Counted from the first letter of the stretch, positions 50,598 through 59,676 are shown. The stretch is 64,000 nt of DNA from Rhodococcus sp. 4CII (GCF_014256275.1 NZ_JACCFE010000002.1:2418001-2482000); one strand, 5' to 3'. The notes: generated by a model not told the origin, from the letters alone. Numbers and translations are program-made.

Positions 50598-50650
50598 CTT
50601 GACACCGGTTCAGTAAGGCGTACCTTGCGTACTAGACATCAATTCAGTAA
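50598..50650. promoter_or_regulatory. Two direct operator repeats CTWGACAYCRRTTCAGTAA
   Basis: CTTGACACCGGTTCAGTAA (50598-50616) and CTAGACATCAATTCAGTAA (50632-50650) agree at 15 of 19 positions, 34 bp apart. They fill the 98-bp gap between the TetR start and the P450 ATG. Confidence 0.65.
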
Positions 50651-50679
50651 CGCAGGCCACATCGACACGGGGGTCGACA

Positions 50680-52077
50680 ATGAGCGTCGAATCAATGCGC
50701 AGCACGGCGGACGCGACCATCCCGCATCCTCGATGGCGTCTTCCCGTTTTCGGCGACCTCTTCGGAATCAGCATCCGCACTCCCCTGCAGAATTCGATGG
50801 AGATCGGCAGGCAACTCGGGCCCATCTTCGAGCGCAACGTCCTCGGCAATCGGTTCGTGTTCGCGTCCGGCGCAGACATGGTGGCGGAACTGTCCGACGA
50901 ATCCCGATTCGCGAAGCACCTGGCGCCCGGCGTCGCATCGCTGCGTGAGGTGGGCGGCGACGGATTGTTCACCGCGTACAACCACGAGCCGAACTGGAGC
51001 AAGGCACACAATCTGCTCGCCCCGGCGTTCACGAAATCCGCGATGCGGTCGTATCACCGCACGATGCTCGACGTCGCCGGCGAGCTCACGGAGCACTGGG
51101 ACCAGCGCGTGGACGGCCCACCCGTCGACGTGTCCTCCGACATGACGAAGCTGACGCTCGAGACCATCGGCCGGACCGGTTTCAGCTACTCCTTCGACTC
51201 GTTCACCCGGGAGCGTCCGCACCCCTTCGTGCAGGCGATGGTCGGTGCGCTGAGCCATTCGCAGCGCACCACGTTCGTGAAGTCCACGGCGCTCGGACGA
51301 CGGCTGGCGCGACGGTCGGATCGCCGCAACGTCGCCAATCTCGAGCACATGGCCGAGGTCGTCGACGAGGTGATCCGCGCCCGCCGGGACAGCGCCGACG
51401 CGGGCCCTGAGGACCTGCTCGAACTGATGCTGCGAGCGGCCCGGGAGAACGACCCCAACCGGATCGACGAGTTGAACATCCGCCACCAGGTGGTCACGTT
51501 CCTCGTCGCGGGGCACGAGACCACTTCGGGCGCATTGTCGTTCGCCCTCTATTACCTGTCGCGCCATCCCGAGGTGCTCGCCAGGGCGCAGGCGGAGGTC
51601 GACGAAGTCTGGGGCGACGACGAGCCGGCATTCGAGCAGATCGCCAAGCTCCGCTACGTACGGAGGGTGCTGGACGAGGCGTTGCGGCTGTGGCCGACGG
51701 CCCCCGCGTACGGCCGGGAGGCGACCGTCGACACGACCCTCGTCGGCAAGTACCCGATGAAGGTCGGCGACTGGGTTCTCGTCCTCATCCCTGCCCTGCA
51801 CCGCGACCCCGTGTGGGGTGCGGATCCCGAGGCGTTCGACCCCGACAATTTCCTGCCCGAGCGCATCCGGTCCCGGCCCGCGCACGTGTACAAGCCGTTC
51901 GGGACCGGTGAGCGCGCCTGCATCGGACGGCAGTTCGCCCTCCACGAGGCGGTGCTGGTTCTCGGCACGATCCTGCGCCGGTACGACATCGTGGGCGACC
52001 CCGACTACCGGTTGAAGGTCGCCGAACGACTCACCCTCATGCCCGAGGGGTTCACCCTGCAGATACGCCGGCGCTGA
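50680..52077 (+). CDS. Cytochrome P450, CYP102 (P450 BM3)-like haem domain, stand-alone
   Basis: 465 aa, about the size of the BM3 haem domain. Stretches that follow BM3 as I recall it: GDGLFTAYNHEPNWSKAHN (F87 position kept), DMTKLTLETIGRTGFSY, TFLVAGHETTSGALSFALY, EALRLWPTAPAYG and FGTGERACIGRQFALHEA with the haem cysteine. No FMN/FAD reductase follows, as the next gene is a transporter, so it must take electrons from separate partners. Fatty-acid hydroxylation is the probable reaction by family. No ferredoxin gene lies beside it. Confidence 0.88.
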   Translation: MSVESMRSTADATIPHPRWRLPVFGDLFGISIRTPLQNSMEIGRQLGPIFERNVLGNRFVFASGADMVAELSDESRFAKHLAPGVASLREVGGDGLFTAYNHEPNWSKAHNLLAPAFTKSAMRSYHRTMLDVAGELTEHWDQRVDGPPVDVSSDMTKLTLETIGRTGFSYSFDSFTRERPHPFVQAMVGALSHSQRTTFVKSTALGRRLARRSDRRNVANLEHMAEVVDEVIRARRDSADAGPEDLLELMLRAARENDPNRIDELNIRHQVVTFLVAGHETTSGALSFALYYLSRHPEVLARAQAEVDEVWGDDEPAFEQIAKLRYVRRVLDEALRLWPTAPAYGREATVDTTLVGKYPMKVGDWVLVLIPALHRDPVWGADPEAFDPDNFLPERIRSRPAHVYKPFGTGERACIGRQFALHEAVLVLGTILRRYDIVGDPDYRLKVAERLTLMPEGFTLQIRRR

Positions 52078-52111
52078 CCTTGCGATCGGCCTTGACAGCC
52101 CTAAAGTGAGG

Positions 52112-52133
52112 GTTACTATCAAAATATAGTAAC
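52112..52133. promoter_or_regulatory. Inverted repeat GTTACTAT-N6-ATAGTAAC upstream of MFS gene
   Basis: Perfect 8-bp arms, 22 bp before the MFS start codon, in an otherwise AT-rich spot that may hold the -10 box. The TetR protein encoded downstream of the transporter is the likely binder. Confidence 0.65.
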
Positions 52134-52154
52134 TTCCTTTCGAGTGGAGCTGTC

Positions 52155-53675
52155 ATGAGCGCAACGACGGTAAACGAAGTCCCTCGCCGCTGGTGGGCGC
52201 TCGGAGCCCTGTCCGTTGCCATGCTGACCATCGGACTCGACATCACGGTGTTGACGGTGGCGCTGCCGACGCTGGCAGTCGATCTCGGGGCGAACAACTC
52301 GCAACTGCAATGGTTCAGTTCGGCGTACACGCTGGTACTCGCCGCGGCGCTCCTGCCGGCGGGCGCGCTCGGCGACCGCTACGGCCGCAAGAAGCTTCTA
52401 CTCGGCGCACTCGTCCTGTTCGGCCTCGCGTCGCTGCTCTGCAGTTGTGCGAGCACGTCGGGGCAGCTGATCGCGGGACGCACCCTGCTGGGGCTGGGCG
52501 CCGCGGTGATGATGCCGCTGTCGATGGCGGTACTGCCCGTCCTGTTCCCCGACGCGGACGAACGGTCGCGGGCCCTGACCATCTGGGTGACGTCCACCGC
52601 GATCGGCCTTCCCCTCGGGCCGATTCTCGGCGGGTGGCTGCTCGAGAACTTCTGGTGGGGATCGGTGTTCCTCATCAACGTGCCGCTCGTCGTCGTCGGC
52701 GCGATCGCCGTCGCGGCCCTGGTACCGGAGTCGCGCAGCGAGGAGCGAGCGACCACCGACTACCTGGGCGCCGTGCTGTCTTCGCTCGGACTACTCAGTC
52801 TCACTTACGGTTTCATCAAGTCCGGCCAGGACGGCTGGGGTGACACCCTGGCCTGGACGTCGATCGCGGCGGGCGTGGTGGTGCTGGGGCTGTTCGCGAT
52901 GTGGGAGCGGCGGTCGCGGCACCCGCTGATCGACATGTCGTTGTTCGCCAGCCCCGGGTTCCGCTGGGGCACGATCTTCACCACCCTCGTCAATTTCGGG
53001 ATGTTCGGGCTGTTCTTCACGGTGCCTCAGTACTTCCAGGCCGTGCTCGGGGTCGACGCGCTGGGCAGCGGCCTCCGGTTGTTGCCGTTGATCGGCGGTC
53101 TGCTGGTGGGCACCCGGCTCTGCGATCAACTGCTGCGCCGGGCCGGCGCCCGGCCGGTCATCGCCATCGGGTTCGCCCTCCTCACCGCGGGACTCGCGGC
53201 CGGGGCGACGACCTCCGTCGATTCCGCGTACTGGTTCACCGCGGCATGGATCTCACTCGTCGGCGCGGGAATGGGTTTCGTGATGCCGGCAGCGATGGGC
53301 GCAGCCCTGGGCGCGCTGTCGAACGAACGTTCCGGTTCCGGCTCCGCCCTGATCCAGGCGCTGCGGCAGGCGGGCGGCACGATCGGGGTCGCGGTGCTCG
53401 GCACCGTCCTCGCCACCCGCTACCGGTCCGAGCTGGGAGACCTGGACGTGCCTCCGGTCCGCGACGGTGTCAACGCCGGTGTCGCGGTGGCCAAGGCGAC
53501 CGGCGACCCGTCGGTTCTCGAGCACGTCCAGGCGGCGTTCGTGTCCGGGATGGGTCTGATGCTGTGGATTTGCGCGGGCATCTGCGCCGTCGCGGTCGTG
53601 CTCGCGGCACGGTTCACGCCCCGCGACACCCCGGCCCGTGCTCAGGATGAGTCAGAATCGGTACATGTCCATTGA
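52155..53675 (+). CDS. MFS efflux transporter, DHA2 (EmrB/QacA) family
   Basis: 506 aa with about 14 hydrophobic helices. Motif A is in LPAGALGDRYGRKKLLLGA (loop 2-3), and motif C-like GLPLGPILGGWLLEN shows a proton-antiport drug exporter of the DHA2 group. It expels hydrophobic drugs or metabolites. The TetR gene overlaps its end, and an inverted repeat stands in front, a typical self-regulated efflux unit. Confidence 0.9.
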   Translation: MSATTVNEVPRRWWALGALSVAMLTIGLDITVLTVALPTLAVDLGANNSQLQWFSSAYTLVLAAALLPAGALGDRYGRKKLLLGALVLFGLASLLCSCASTSGQLIAGRTLLGLGAAVMMPLSMAVLPVLFPDADERSRALTIWVTSTAIGLPLGPILGGWLLENFWWGSVFLINVPLVVVGAIAVAALVPESRSEERATTDYLGAVLSSLGLLSLTYGFIKSGQDGWGDTLAWTSIAAGVVVLGLFAMWERRSRHPLIDMSLFASPGFRWGTIFTTLVNFGMFGLFFTVPQYFQAVLGVDALGSGLRLLPLIGGLLVGTRLCDQLLRRAGARPVIAIGFALLTAGLAAGATTSVDSAYWFTAAWISLVGAGMGFVMPAAMGAALGALSNERSGSGSALIQALRQAGGTIGVAVLGTVLATRYRSELGDLDVPPVRDGVNAGVAVAKATGDPSVLEHVQAAFVSGMGLMLWICAGICAVAVVLAARFTPRDTPARAQDESESVHVH

Positions 53676-54261
53676 TGCCCGCCCCGGCCTCCGGGAACGG
53701 AAGAAGGCGCGCACGCGGCTGACCATCCGTACCGAGGCGTTTCGGTTGTTCGGCGAACAGGGCTACGCCGAAACCACGATCGAGCAGATCGCGGAGGCCG
53801 CGGACGTGTCGCCGAGCACGTTCTTCCGCTACTTCCCCACCAAGGAACAACTGGTCCTCGCCGACGATCTCGATCCGCCCATGATCGAGGCCATCGAGGC
53901 GCAACCGCCGGACGTCCCGCTGATCACCGCGTTCCGGAAGGCGGCCGAGTCCGTCTTCGCCGGCCTGTCCGAGGCAGACATGGAGTTCGAGCGGACCCGT
54001 CAGGAACTGCTGTACTCGGTCCCGGAGCTGCGCGGGGCCATCATGCAGGAGATGGTGCGCAGCATCGACATGATCGCGGGCGTCACGGCGCGCCGGGTCG
54101 GGCGCACCGCCGACGACTTCGAGGTCCGCGCACTCGCCGGGGCCATCGTCGGCGTAGTCCTCGGTGTGGTCGATCTGCTGCCGGGGAATTTGCCGCTCGC
54201 CCTGCGCGCACTGGAATTCCTCGAGGACGGGTTGCCGCTCGGGCGGGACACCACGTCGTAA
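53647..54261 (+). CDS. TetR-family regulator of the MFS transporter
   Basis: 204 aa from ATG 53647, overlapping the transporter's last 29 bp; ATG 53665 is an alternative. The helix-turn-helix is in TIEQIAEAADVSPSTFFRYFPTKEQL. The C-terminal helical domain is complete. It should repress the transporter through the GTTACTAT/ATAGTAAC repeat. Confidence 0.87.
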   Translation: MSQNRYMSIDARPGLRERKKARTRLTIRTEAFRLFGEQGYAETTIEQIAEAADVSPSTFFRYFPTKEQLVLADDLDPPMIEAIEAQPPDVPLITAFRKAAESVFAGLSEADMEFERTRQELLYSVPELRGAIMQEMVRSIDMIAGVTARRVGRTADDFEVRALAGAIVGVVLGVVDLLPGNLPLALRALEFLEDGLPLGRDTTS

Positions 54262-54268
54262 ACCCGGC

Positions 54269-54317
54269 GCCCGATGTCACAGCGGTCTACTTCGACTGCA
54301 CCGGTGTGACATCGGGC
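54269..54317. terminator. Bidirectional hairpin terminator
   Basis: GCCCGATGTCACAGCGGT pairs with 54300-54317 with one mismatch. It stands between the TetR gene and the opposing oxidase gene. Confidence 0.75.
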
Positions 54318-54326
54318 GGGGCTCGG

Positions 54327-55532
54327 TCAGGCCGCGGCGCGGGCGAGAGCTTCCGTCACGACGTGTTCGGCGATGGCGAGGGACGACGTCGCACCCGGCG
54401 ACGGCGCGTTCCGGACGTGGATGACGCGGTGGGTTCCGGTGATGACGAAGTCGTCCTCGAGGCTGCCGTCGGCGTTCATCGCCTGCGCGCGGATGCCGCG
54501 GGGCCCGCGGGTGACGTCGGCGCGGCGCACGTCGGGCACGTATTTCTGCGCCTCCTTCACGAACTCGCCGGTGCTGAGGACGGTGCGAGCCTCGCGGACC
54601 GCCGCCGCCGTGTTCTGCACCGCGAACCGCCAGAATCCGGGAAACCCGACCGCCGACATCAGGTCGGACGCCGACCACCCCCGACGGTCGTAGGCCTCGC
54701 GCCCGAAGGCGAGAAACGCGTTCGGGCCGAGCATGATCCGACCATCGATCCGCTTGGTGAGGTGAACCCCGAGGAACGGGTACCGCGGGTCCGGCACCGG
54801 GTAGATCAGCCCCTTCACGAGTGAAGAACGTTCCGGCTCGAGCAAGAAGTAGTCACCGAAGAACGGCACCACCCGGGGTGATCGCGGTTCGCCCGACATC
54901 AGCGCGACCCGGTCGGACTGCAGTCCGGCGCACGTGACCACCAGGTCGAAGCCCGCACTGCCGTCCCGGGTGGTGACCACCGTGTCCGCCGACCGGCTGT
55001 CCAGGCCCACGACCTCCCGGCCGAGCAGCACGCGTCCACCCGCGGCCGTGATGTCCGCGGCGAGAGCCTCCGCGACCGCCACGTAGTCGATGATCGCGGT
55101 GTGCGGTGAGTGCACGGCGGCGACGCCCCGTGCGTGCGGTTCGATCTCGGGGATCTCCTCCCCCGGCAGCTTCCGGATACCCGGGACCCCGTTGGCGGTC
55201 GCCCTGTCATAGATGGCGTCCATCCGCGCGACTTCGGACGGGTCGCGGGCCACTACCACTTTGCCGCACTCCTCGTAGGCCACACCCTTGTCCTCGGCGT
55301 ACTGCCGCAGCAGGGTGACACCGCGCCGGCAGAGGCGCGCCTTCAGGCTGCCGGGCGGGTAGTACAGGCCGGCGTGGACGACACCGCTGTTGTGGCCGGT
55401 CTGGTGGGCCGCGACCCGGGTTTCCTTCTCGAACACCGTCACCTCGACGCCGTCCACGCGGTGCAGAAGTTCCCGGGCGACCGCCAGACCGATGATGCCG
55501 CCGCCGATGACGGCCGCACGAACCTTCGCCAT
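54327..55532 (-). CDS. lhgO: L-2-hydroxyglutarate oxidase/dehydrogenase (LhgO)
   Basis: 401 aa FAD enzyme of the DAO family. The N-terminal dinucleotide motif is VIGGGIIGLAVAREL. The LhgO segment HNSGVVHAGLYYPPGSLKARLC lies near residue 48, and PFFGDYFLLEP and GVHLTKRIDG follow. It oxidises L-2-hydroxyglutarate to 2-oxoglutarate, passing electrons to the membrane quinone or oxygen. ATG 55532 follows GGAGGGG. It is divergent from a small XRE regulator over 42 bp. Confidence 0.9.
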   Translation of the reverse strand: MAKVRAAVIGGGIIGLAVARELLHRVDGVEVTVFEKETRVAAHQTGHNSGVVHAGLYYPPGSLKARLCRRGVTLLRQYAEDKGVAYEECGKVVVARDPSEVARMDAIYDRATANGVPGIRKLPGEEIPEIEPHARGVAAVHSPHTAIIDYVAVAEALAADITAAGGRVLLGREVVGLDSRSADTVVTTRDGSAGFDLVVTCAGLQSDRVALMSGEPRSPRVVPFFGDYFLLEPERSSLVKGLIYPVPDPRYPFLGVHLTKRIDGRIMLGPNAFLAFGREAYDRRGWSASDLMSAVGFPGFWRFAVQNTAAAVREARTVLSTGEFVKEAQKYVPDVRRADVTRGPRGIRAQAMNADGSLEDDFVITGTHRVIHVRNAPSPGATSSLAIAEHVVTEALARAAA

Positions 55533-55574
55533 GACCACCCCTCCGTATACCGTTTTCGAGATATCATCGATGGT

Positions 55575-55847
55575 ATGTCGACCACCCCTCGACGCACGTC
55601 CTTTCCCGGGCTGGGGCACCTGTCCGATCGGCGTCGAGCGCTGCTGGACGAACTCGTCACCACCCGCCGCGAGCGGGGGCTGACGCAGACCGAGATCGCC
55701 GCCCACATGGGCACGTCGCAGTCGGCGGTGGCGCGGCTCGAACGCGGCGACGTCGACCCCCGCCTGTCGACGCTCGAACGGTATGCGGAGGCCGTGGGCC
55801 GGACGGTCGACTGGACGATCTCAGCGCACCGGGAGTCATCACCATGA
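55575..55847 (+). CDS. XRE-family helix-turn-helix protein
   Basis: 90 aa. The helix-turn-helix is in LTQTEIAAHMGTSQSAVARLERGDVDPRLSTLERYAEAVG, the Cro/C1 fold, as found in antitoxins and small regulators. The stop overlaps the start of the ClpP-like gene (ATGA), so the two are co-translated. The promoter region holds ATACC/GGTAT arms (55547-55576) that may be its own site and would also cover the lhgO start. Ribosome site weak, perhaps leaderless. Confidence 0.85.
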   Translation: MSTTPRRTSFPGLGHLSDRRRALLDELVTTRRERGLTQTEIAAHMGTSQSAVARLERGDVDPRLSTLERYAEAVGRTVDWTISAHRESSP

Positions 55848-56494
55848 TCTGGCCACCACCCACCCCACCGTCCGTCCCGCAGTTCCCCACACCCTGGCAG
55901 CCGGATCCGCGGCAGCCGTCGGAACCCGTTCACGGCACGTCGATCGCCCCTGGCCCCGATTGGCTGACCGAGCGCCTGTTCGACAAGCGGATCGTGTCGC
56001 TCACCGGCCGACTCGACGCCGAGGCCACCAATCGCGCAGCGGCGTCGCTGGCGCTGCTCGACGCCTCCGGCGACGCAGAGGTCCAGTTGTGGCTGCAGGG
56101 CGTCGACGCCGACGTCGATGCAGCGGCGACCCTCCTCGACACCCTGGACCAGATGGGCGTCCCGCTCCACGTCCACTGCCGAGGCGACGTCCGGCGAATG
56201 GCGGTGGCGCTCCTCGCGCCGGCCGGCCGGCGGACGGCGGCACCGCATGCCCGCTTCCACCTACGCGAACCGCGGACGTCTTGCGTCGGTCCGGCGTCCG
56301 ACGTCGCGGTCGCCGCCGAACAGCACGAGCAGCAGCTGCGGCGACTCCAGCAGCGCATCGCCGACTCCTGCGGGCAGCCCCTCGACACGGTGATCGGCGA
56401 CATGCGCGAGGCCCGGATCCTCACCGCCGACGAGGCCCGCGACTACGGGCTGATCGACACGATCGCCGGCGCCCGGTCCGTCGAAGGCGTGTGA
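55844..56494 (+). CDS. ClpP-like protein lacking catalytic residues
   Basis: 216 aa. After a proline-rich N-terminus (about 35 residues), the ClpP/crotonase-type fold starts at LTERLFDKRIVSLTGRLD. The usual serine motif (GxxASM) reads GDVRRMAVALLAPAG, with arginine where serine belongs. The usual MIHQP reads FHLREP, with the histidine position taken by arginine. Both catalytic residues are thus missing and peptidase activity is not expected. The end (AREARILTADEARDYGLIDTI) is typical ClpP. Coupled to the XRE gene and 66 bp before hypF. Perhaps a regulatory or scaffold subunit. Confidence 0.75.
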   Translation: MIWPPPTPPSVPQFPTPWQPDPRQPSEPVHGTSIAPGPDWLTERLFDKRIVSLTGRLDAEATNRAAASLALLDASGDAEVQLWLQGVDADVDAAATLLDTLDQMGVPLHVHCRGDVRRMAVALLAPAGRRTAAPHARFHLREPRTSCVGPASDVAVAAEQHEQQLRRLQQRIADSCGQPLDTVIGDMREARILTADEARDYGLIDTIAGARSVEGV

Positions 56495-56560
56495 TCCGGC
56501 AGCCGCGGACCGCGGCCGCGCCTCTTGCGCCCCGCACCTCGGCGGGGGAATCATCCGAGG

Positions 56561-58867
56561 ATGACGGTCGTACGATCGCGCATCACGGTCCACGGGGTGG
56601 TGCAGGGCGTCGGTTTCCGCCCGTTCGTCGCACGACTGGCCGAGGAACTCGGCCTGCACGGCCACTGCGGCAACGACGACGTCAGCGTGTTCATCGAGAT
56701 CGAGGGCAAGCCGGCCGCCGCGTCGGAGTTCGTGCGCAGGCTCCGCACGGACGCGCCGCCGATGGCCGTGATCGTCGACGCGACGGCGCAGCCGGTTCCG
56801 GTTCGCGGGGACGAGTCGTTCCGGATCATCGACAGCCTCCACGTCCCCGGCGCGCGGACGCTGGTGTCGCCGGACGTGGCGACCTGCGCCGACTGCCTGC
56901 GTGAACTGGCCGATCCCCGCGATCGCCGGTATCGGCACCCGTTCGTCAACTGCACCAACTGCGGGCCGCGGTTCACCGTGATCACCGATCTGCCCTACGA
57001 CCGGCCCAACACCACGATGGCCGAGTTCCCGCTGTGCGACGCGTGCCTGGCCGAATACCGCGACCCCGCGGACCGCCGATTCCACGCCCAGCCGGTGTGC
57101 TGCCCGGACTGCGGTCCGCACCTGTTCGCCGAGATCGACGGACGCCGGTTCGACGGCGACGACGCCGTCCTCACGACGGTCCAGCAGGCGTTGCGGGACG
57201 GCAGGATCGTGGCGGTCAAGGGTCTCGGCGGGTTCCACCTCGTGTGCGATGCCGCCGACGCAGACGCCGTGGCGATGCTCCGCGCGCGTAAGCACCGCCC
57301 GGACAAACCGTTCGCGGTGATGACGGCGAACCTGCCCGTCGCCGCCGAACTGTGCGACATCTCCGAATCCGAGAGTGCCCTGCTGCGACATCCGTCCAGG
57401 CCGATCCTGTTGCTGCGCAAGGGGTGTACCGCGTCGATCTCCGACGGCATCGCACCCGGGATCGACGACCTCGGCGTGATGCTTCCGTACACGCCGCTGC
57501 ATCACCTGCTCTTCTCCCGGACACCGGGCAGCGACGTCGATCCCCCGCGGGTGCTGGTCATGACGTCCGGCAACCTGAGCGGCGAACCGCTGTGCTTCGA
57601 CAACGACGACGCCCGCGCCCGGCTGCGGGACATCGCCGACGTGTTCCTGATGCACGACCGCCGCATCGCGGTGCCCTGCGAGGATTCCGTGCTGGCGGTG
57701 GAGGACGGGGCGGTGCTGCCGATCCGCCGGTCTCGCGGGTTCGCTCCCCTGCCGGTGGTGCTCCCGGCGCCCGGCCCGGAGATCCTCGCGGTGGGCGCCG
57801 AGATCAAGAACACCTTCTGCCTGACCCGGCAGGACTACGCGTTCTGCTCCGCGCATCTGGGCGACATGGGCAGCCTGGAGAGTCAGCACGCCTTCGAGAC
57901 GTCGGTACGGCAACTGACGCATCTGCACGGCATCGCACCGGAGGCCGTGGTCGCCGACCGGCACCCCGGTTACTCGACGCATCACTGGGCCCGGCGCTAC
58001 AGCGAGAGAACCGGCGTCCCCCTGCTCACCGTGCAGCATCACCACGCGCACGTCGCGTCGTTGATGGCCGAACACGGGTTGGTCGGGACGACGGTGCTCG
58101 GGGTCGCTTTCGACGGAACCGGGTACGGCTGTGACACCACCGTGTGGGGCGGCGAACTCCTGCTGGTCGGCCCGGACATCCTCGACTCCCGGCGGGTGGG
58201 TCATCTGCAGCCCTTCTCGCTGCCGGGTGGTGACGCCGCCGTCCGCAATCCGGTGCGGGTGGCGCTGGCCCTGCTCCACGAGTGCGGGATCGCCGACGTC
58301 GACGGGCTGCCGTGCGTCGCGGCGATGCCGGCGACGGAGCGTGCGGCGGTGGAATCGCAACTCGTCTCGGGTCTCGGCTGTATAAGGACGACGAGCGCCG
58401 GCCGCCTGTTCGACGGGGTCGCGTCCCTGCTCGGGGTGCGGCATCGCATCACCTACGAGGCGCAGGCCGCCATCGAACTCGAGGCGCTCGCCCGGACCGC
58501 CGCGCACCCCGCCGATCTGGCGATGGAGGTGGAGAACGACCAGCTCGGACTTCCCCTCCTGCTGTCCGGACTGGTTGCCGGACTACGCGACGGCATGCCG
58601 CCGGCGGCGCTCGCACTGGGCTTCCACCATGCCCTCGCGGCCGGGACGGCGGCACTCGTCGACCGGGCCGCCACCGCCACGGGCGCGACCACGATCGGAC
58701 TCACCGGAGGAGTCTTCCAAAACCGTTTATTCCTCGCACTGGTGAGAGCACACTGGGAGAGCAGCGGTTATCGAGTCCTCACCCACCACCGGGTGCCTCC
58801 CAACGACGGAGGACTCTCCCTCGGCCAGGCGGTGATCGGTGCCGCGGCAACCATGCGCGGACCGTGA
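56561..58867 (+). CDS. hypF: Hydrogenase maturation carbamoyltransferase HypF
   Basis: 768 aa. Four parts: acylphosphatase domain (HGVVQGVGFRPFVARL, residues about 8-90); two zinc fingers (CADCLRE...NCTNCGP and CDACLAE...CCPDCGP, about 105-185); YrdC-like domain (KGLGGFHLVCDA onward); and Kae1-like C-terminal domain with metal histidines in VQHHHAHVAS. It makes the carbamoyl group, delivered to HypE, that becomes the CN ligands of the [NiFe] site. ATG 56561, after CGAGG, preferred to one 12 codons upstream. First hyp gene of the operon. Confidence 0.95.
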   Translation: MTVVRSRITVHGVVQGVGFRPFVARLAEELGLHGHCGNDDVSVFIEIEGKPAAASEFVRRLRTDAPPMAVIVDATAQPVPVRGDESFRIIDSLHVPGARTLVSPDVATCADCLRELADPRDRRYRHPFVNCTNCGPRFTVITDLPYDRPNTTMAEFPLCDACLAEYRDPADRRFHAQPVCCPDCGPHLFAEIDGRRFDGDDAVLTTVQQALRDGRIVAVKGLGGFHLVCDAADADAVAMLRARKHRPDKPFAVMTANLPVAAELCDISESESALLRHPSRPILLLRKGCTASISDGIAPGIDDLGVMLPYTPLHHLLFSRTPGSDVDPPRVLVMTSGNLSGEPLCFDNDDARARLRDIADVFLMHDRRIAVPCEDSVLAVEDGAVLPIRRSRGFAPLPVVLPAPGPEILAVGAEIKNTFCLTRQDYAFCSAHLGDMGSLESQHAFETSVRQLTHLHGIAPEAVVADRHPGYSTHHWARRYSERTGVPLLTVQHHHAHVASLMAEHGLVGTTVLGVAFDGTGYGCDTTVWGGELLLVGPDILDSRRVGHLQPFSLPGGDAAVRNPVRVALALLHECGIADVDGLPCVAAMPATERAAVESQLVSGLGCIRTTSAGRLFDGVASLLGVRHRITYEAQAAIELEALARTAAHPADLAMEVENDQLGLPLLLSGLVAGLRDGMPPAALALGFHHALAAGTAALVDRAATATGATTIGLTGGVFQNRLFLALVRAHWESSGYRVLTHHRVPPNDGGLSLGQAVIGAAATMRGP

Positions 58868-58911
58868 CGTCGGCAGCCCCCGACCGGCCGGCCCGGGACG
58901 GGAGCTAGTGG

Positions 58912-59676
58912 ATGACCACCACCGCAGAGGCGGGCGGGCACCTTGTCGACACGGATCTGTCTGCGGATCTCGCTGCCGCAGCGTTGTCCCTGGCCCGCAG
59001 ATTCCATGACGGCGCGACGCTCTGGGTGATCTCGCCGCAATGGGAACCGCACGCCCATCACGTGGCCGTCGAATTCGTTCACCCGGTGATCATGGGCAAA
59101 CGGGCGTTGCCGTCGGTGGCGCTCGTCGAACCGGATCCGGTGGCGCAGGCCCGGGTGGCGAGCAGACCCGGCGACATCCTGCTGGCGGTGGCGTCGGCGG
59201 ACGAGCCCGCGGTGGTCGACGCGATGCGCCGGGCACCGGCGTGGGGCGCGATGACGTTGTGGATCGGGGCGGGCCCCCGACCTCCGGCCGGTGCGGCCAA
59301 CCACATCCTCTGGGTCGACTCGGACGACCCGATGGTGCCGGCCACCGGGCGTTTCGTCCTCATGTACCACCTGCTGTGGGAACTCACCCACGTCTGCTTC
59401 GAGCATTCGGGGCTGCTGAAACCCGAGACCTCGGACTGCGACGAGACGGTCTGCGTCACGTGCAGCGACGAGGGCCGCCTGGGCGAGGTGGTGATCGAGC
59501 CCGCCGAGCCCCTCGGTCCGGCCCTGGTCCGCACCGCCGCCGGCGAGGAGTGGGTGGACGTCAGCGTTCTGGGCGACGTCCGGCCGAACGACCTCGTGCT
59601 GGTGCATGCGGGCGCGGCAATCACGCGACTCGACGACACGGCTCTCAACGACACGGGTACGGAGGCGGACCGATGA
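58912..59676 (+). CDS. SIS-like domain fused to HypC/HupF-like domain
   Basis: 254 aa. Residues about 15-165 resemble a sugar-isomerase (SIS) fold: LARRFHDGATLWVISPQ, RPGDILLAVASADEPAVVDAM, then WGAMTLWIGAG. The C-terminal 75 residues are HypC-like: TVCVTCSDEGRLGEVV, with a conserved cysteine, and WVDVSVLGDVRPNDLVLVHAG. True HypC uses its cysteine at position 2 after the initiator methionine; here the domain is internal. A separate, normal HypC is encoded at 61488. The role may be a variant chaperone for the CN/CO carrier complex; the SIS part has no known place in this pathway. Confidence 0.78.
   Translation: MTTTAEAGGHLVDTDLSADLAAAALSLARRFHDGATLWVISPQWEPHAHHVAVEFVHPVIMGKRALPSVALVEPDPVAQARVASRPGDILLAVASADEPAVVDAMRRAPAWGAMTLWIGAGPRPPAGAANHILWVDSDDPMVPATGRFVLMYHLLWELTHVCFEHSGLLKPETSDCDETVCVTCSDEGRLGEVVIEPAEPLGPALVRTAAGEEWVDVSVLGDVRPNDLVLVHAGAAITRLDDTALNDTGTEADR

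Noticed and set aside
56261..58507. Open frame of 748 codons on the minus strand
   Set aside because: Antisense to hypF, which has all expected domains. High G+C at third positions keeps the complementary frame open.
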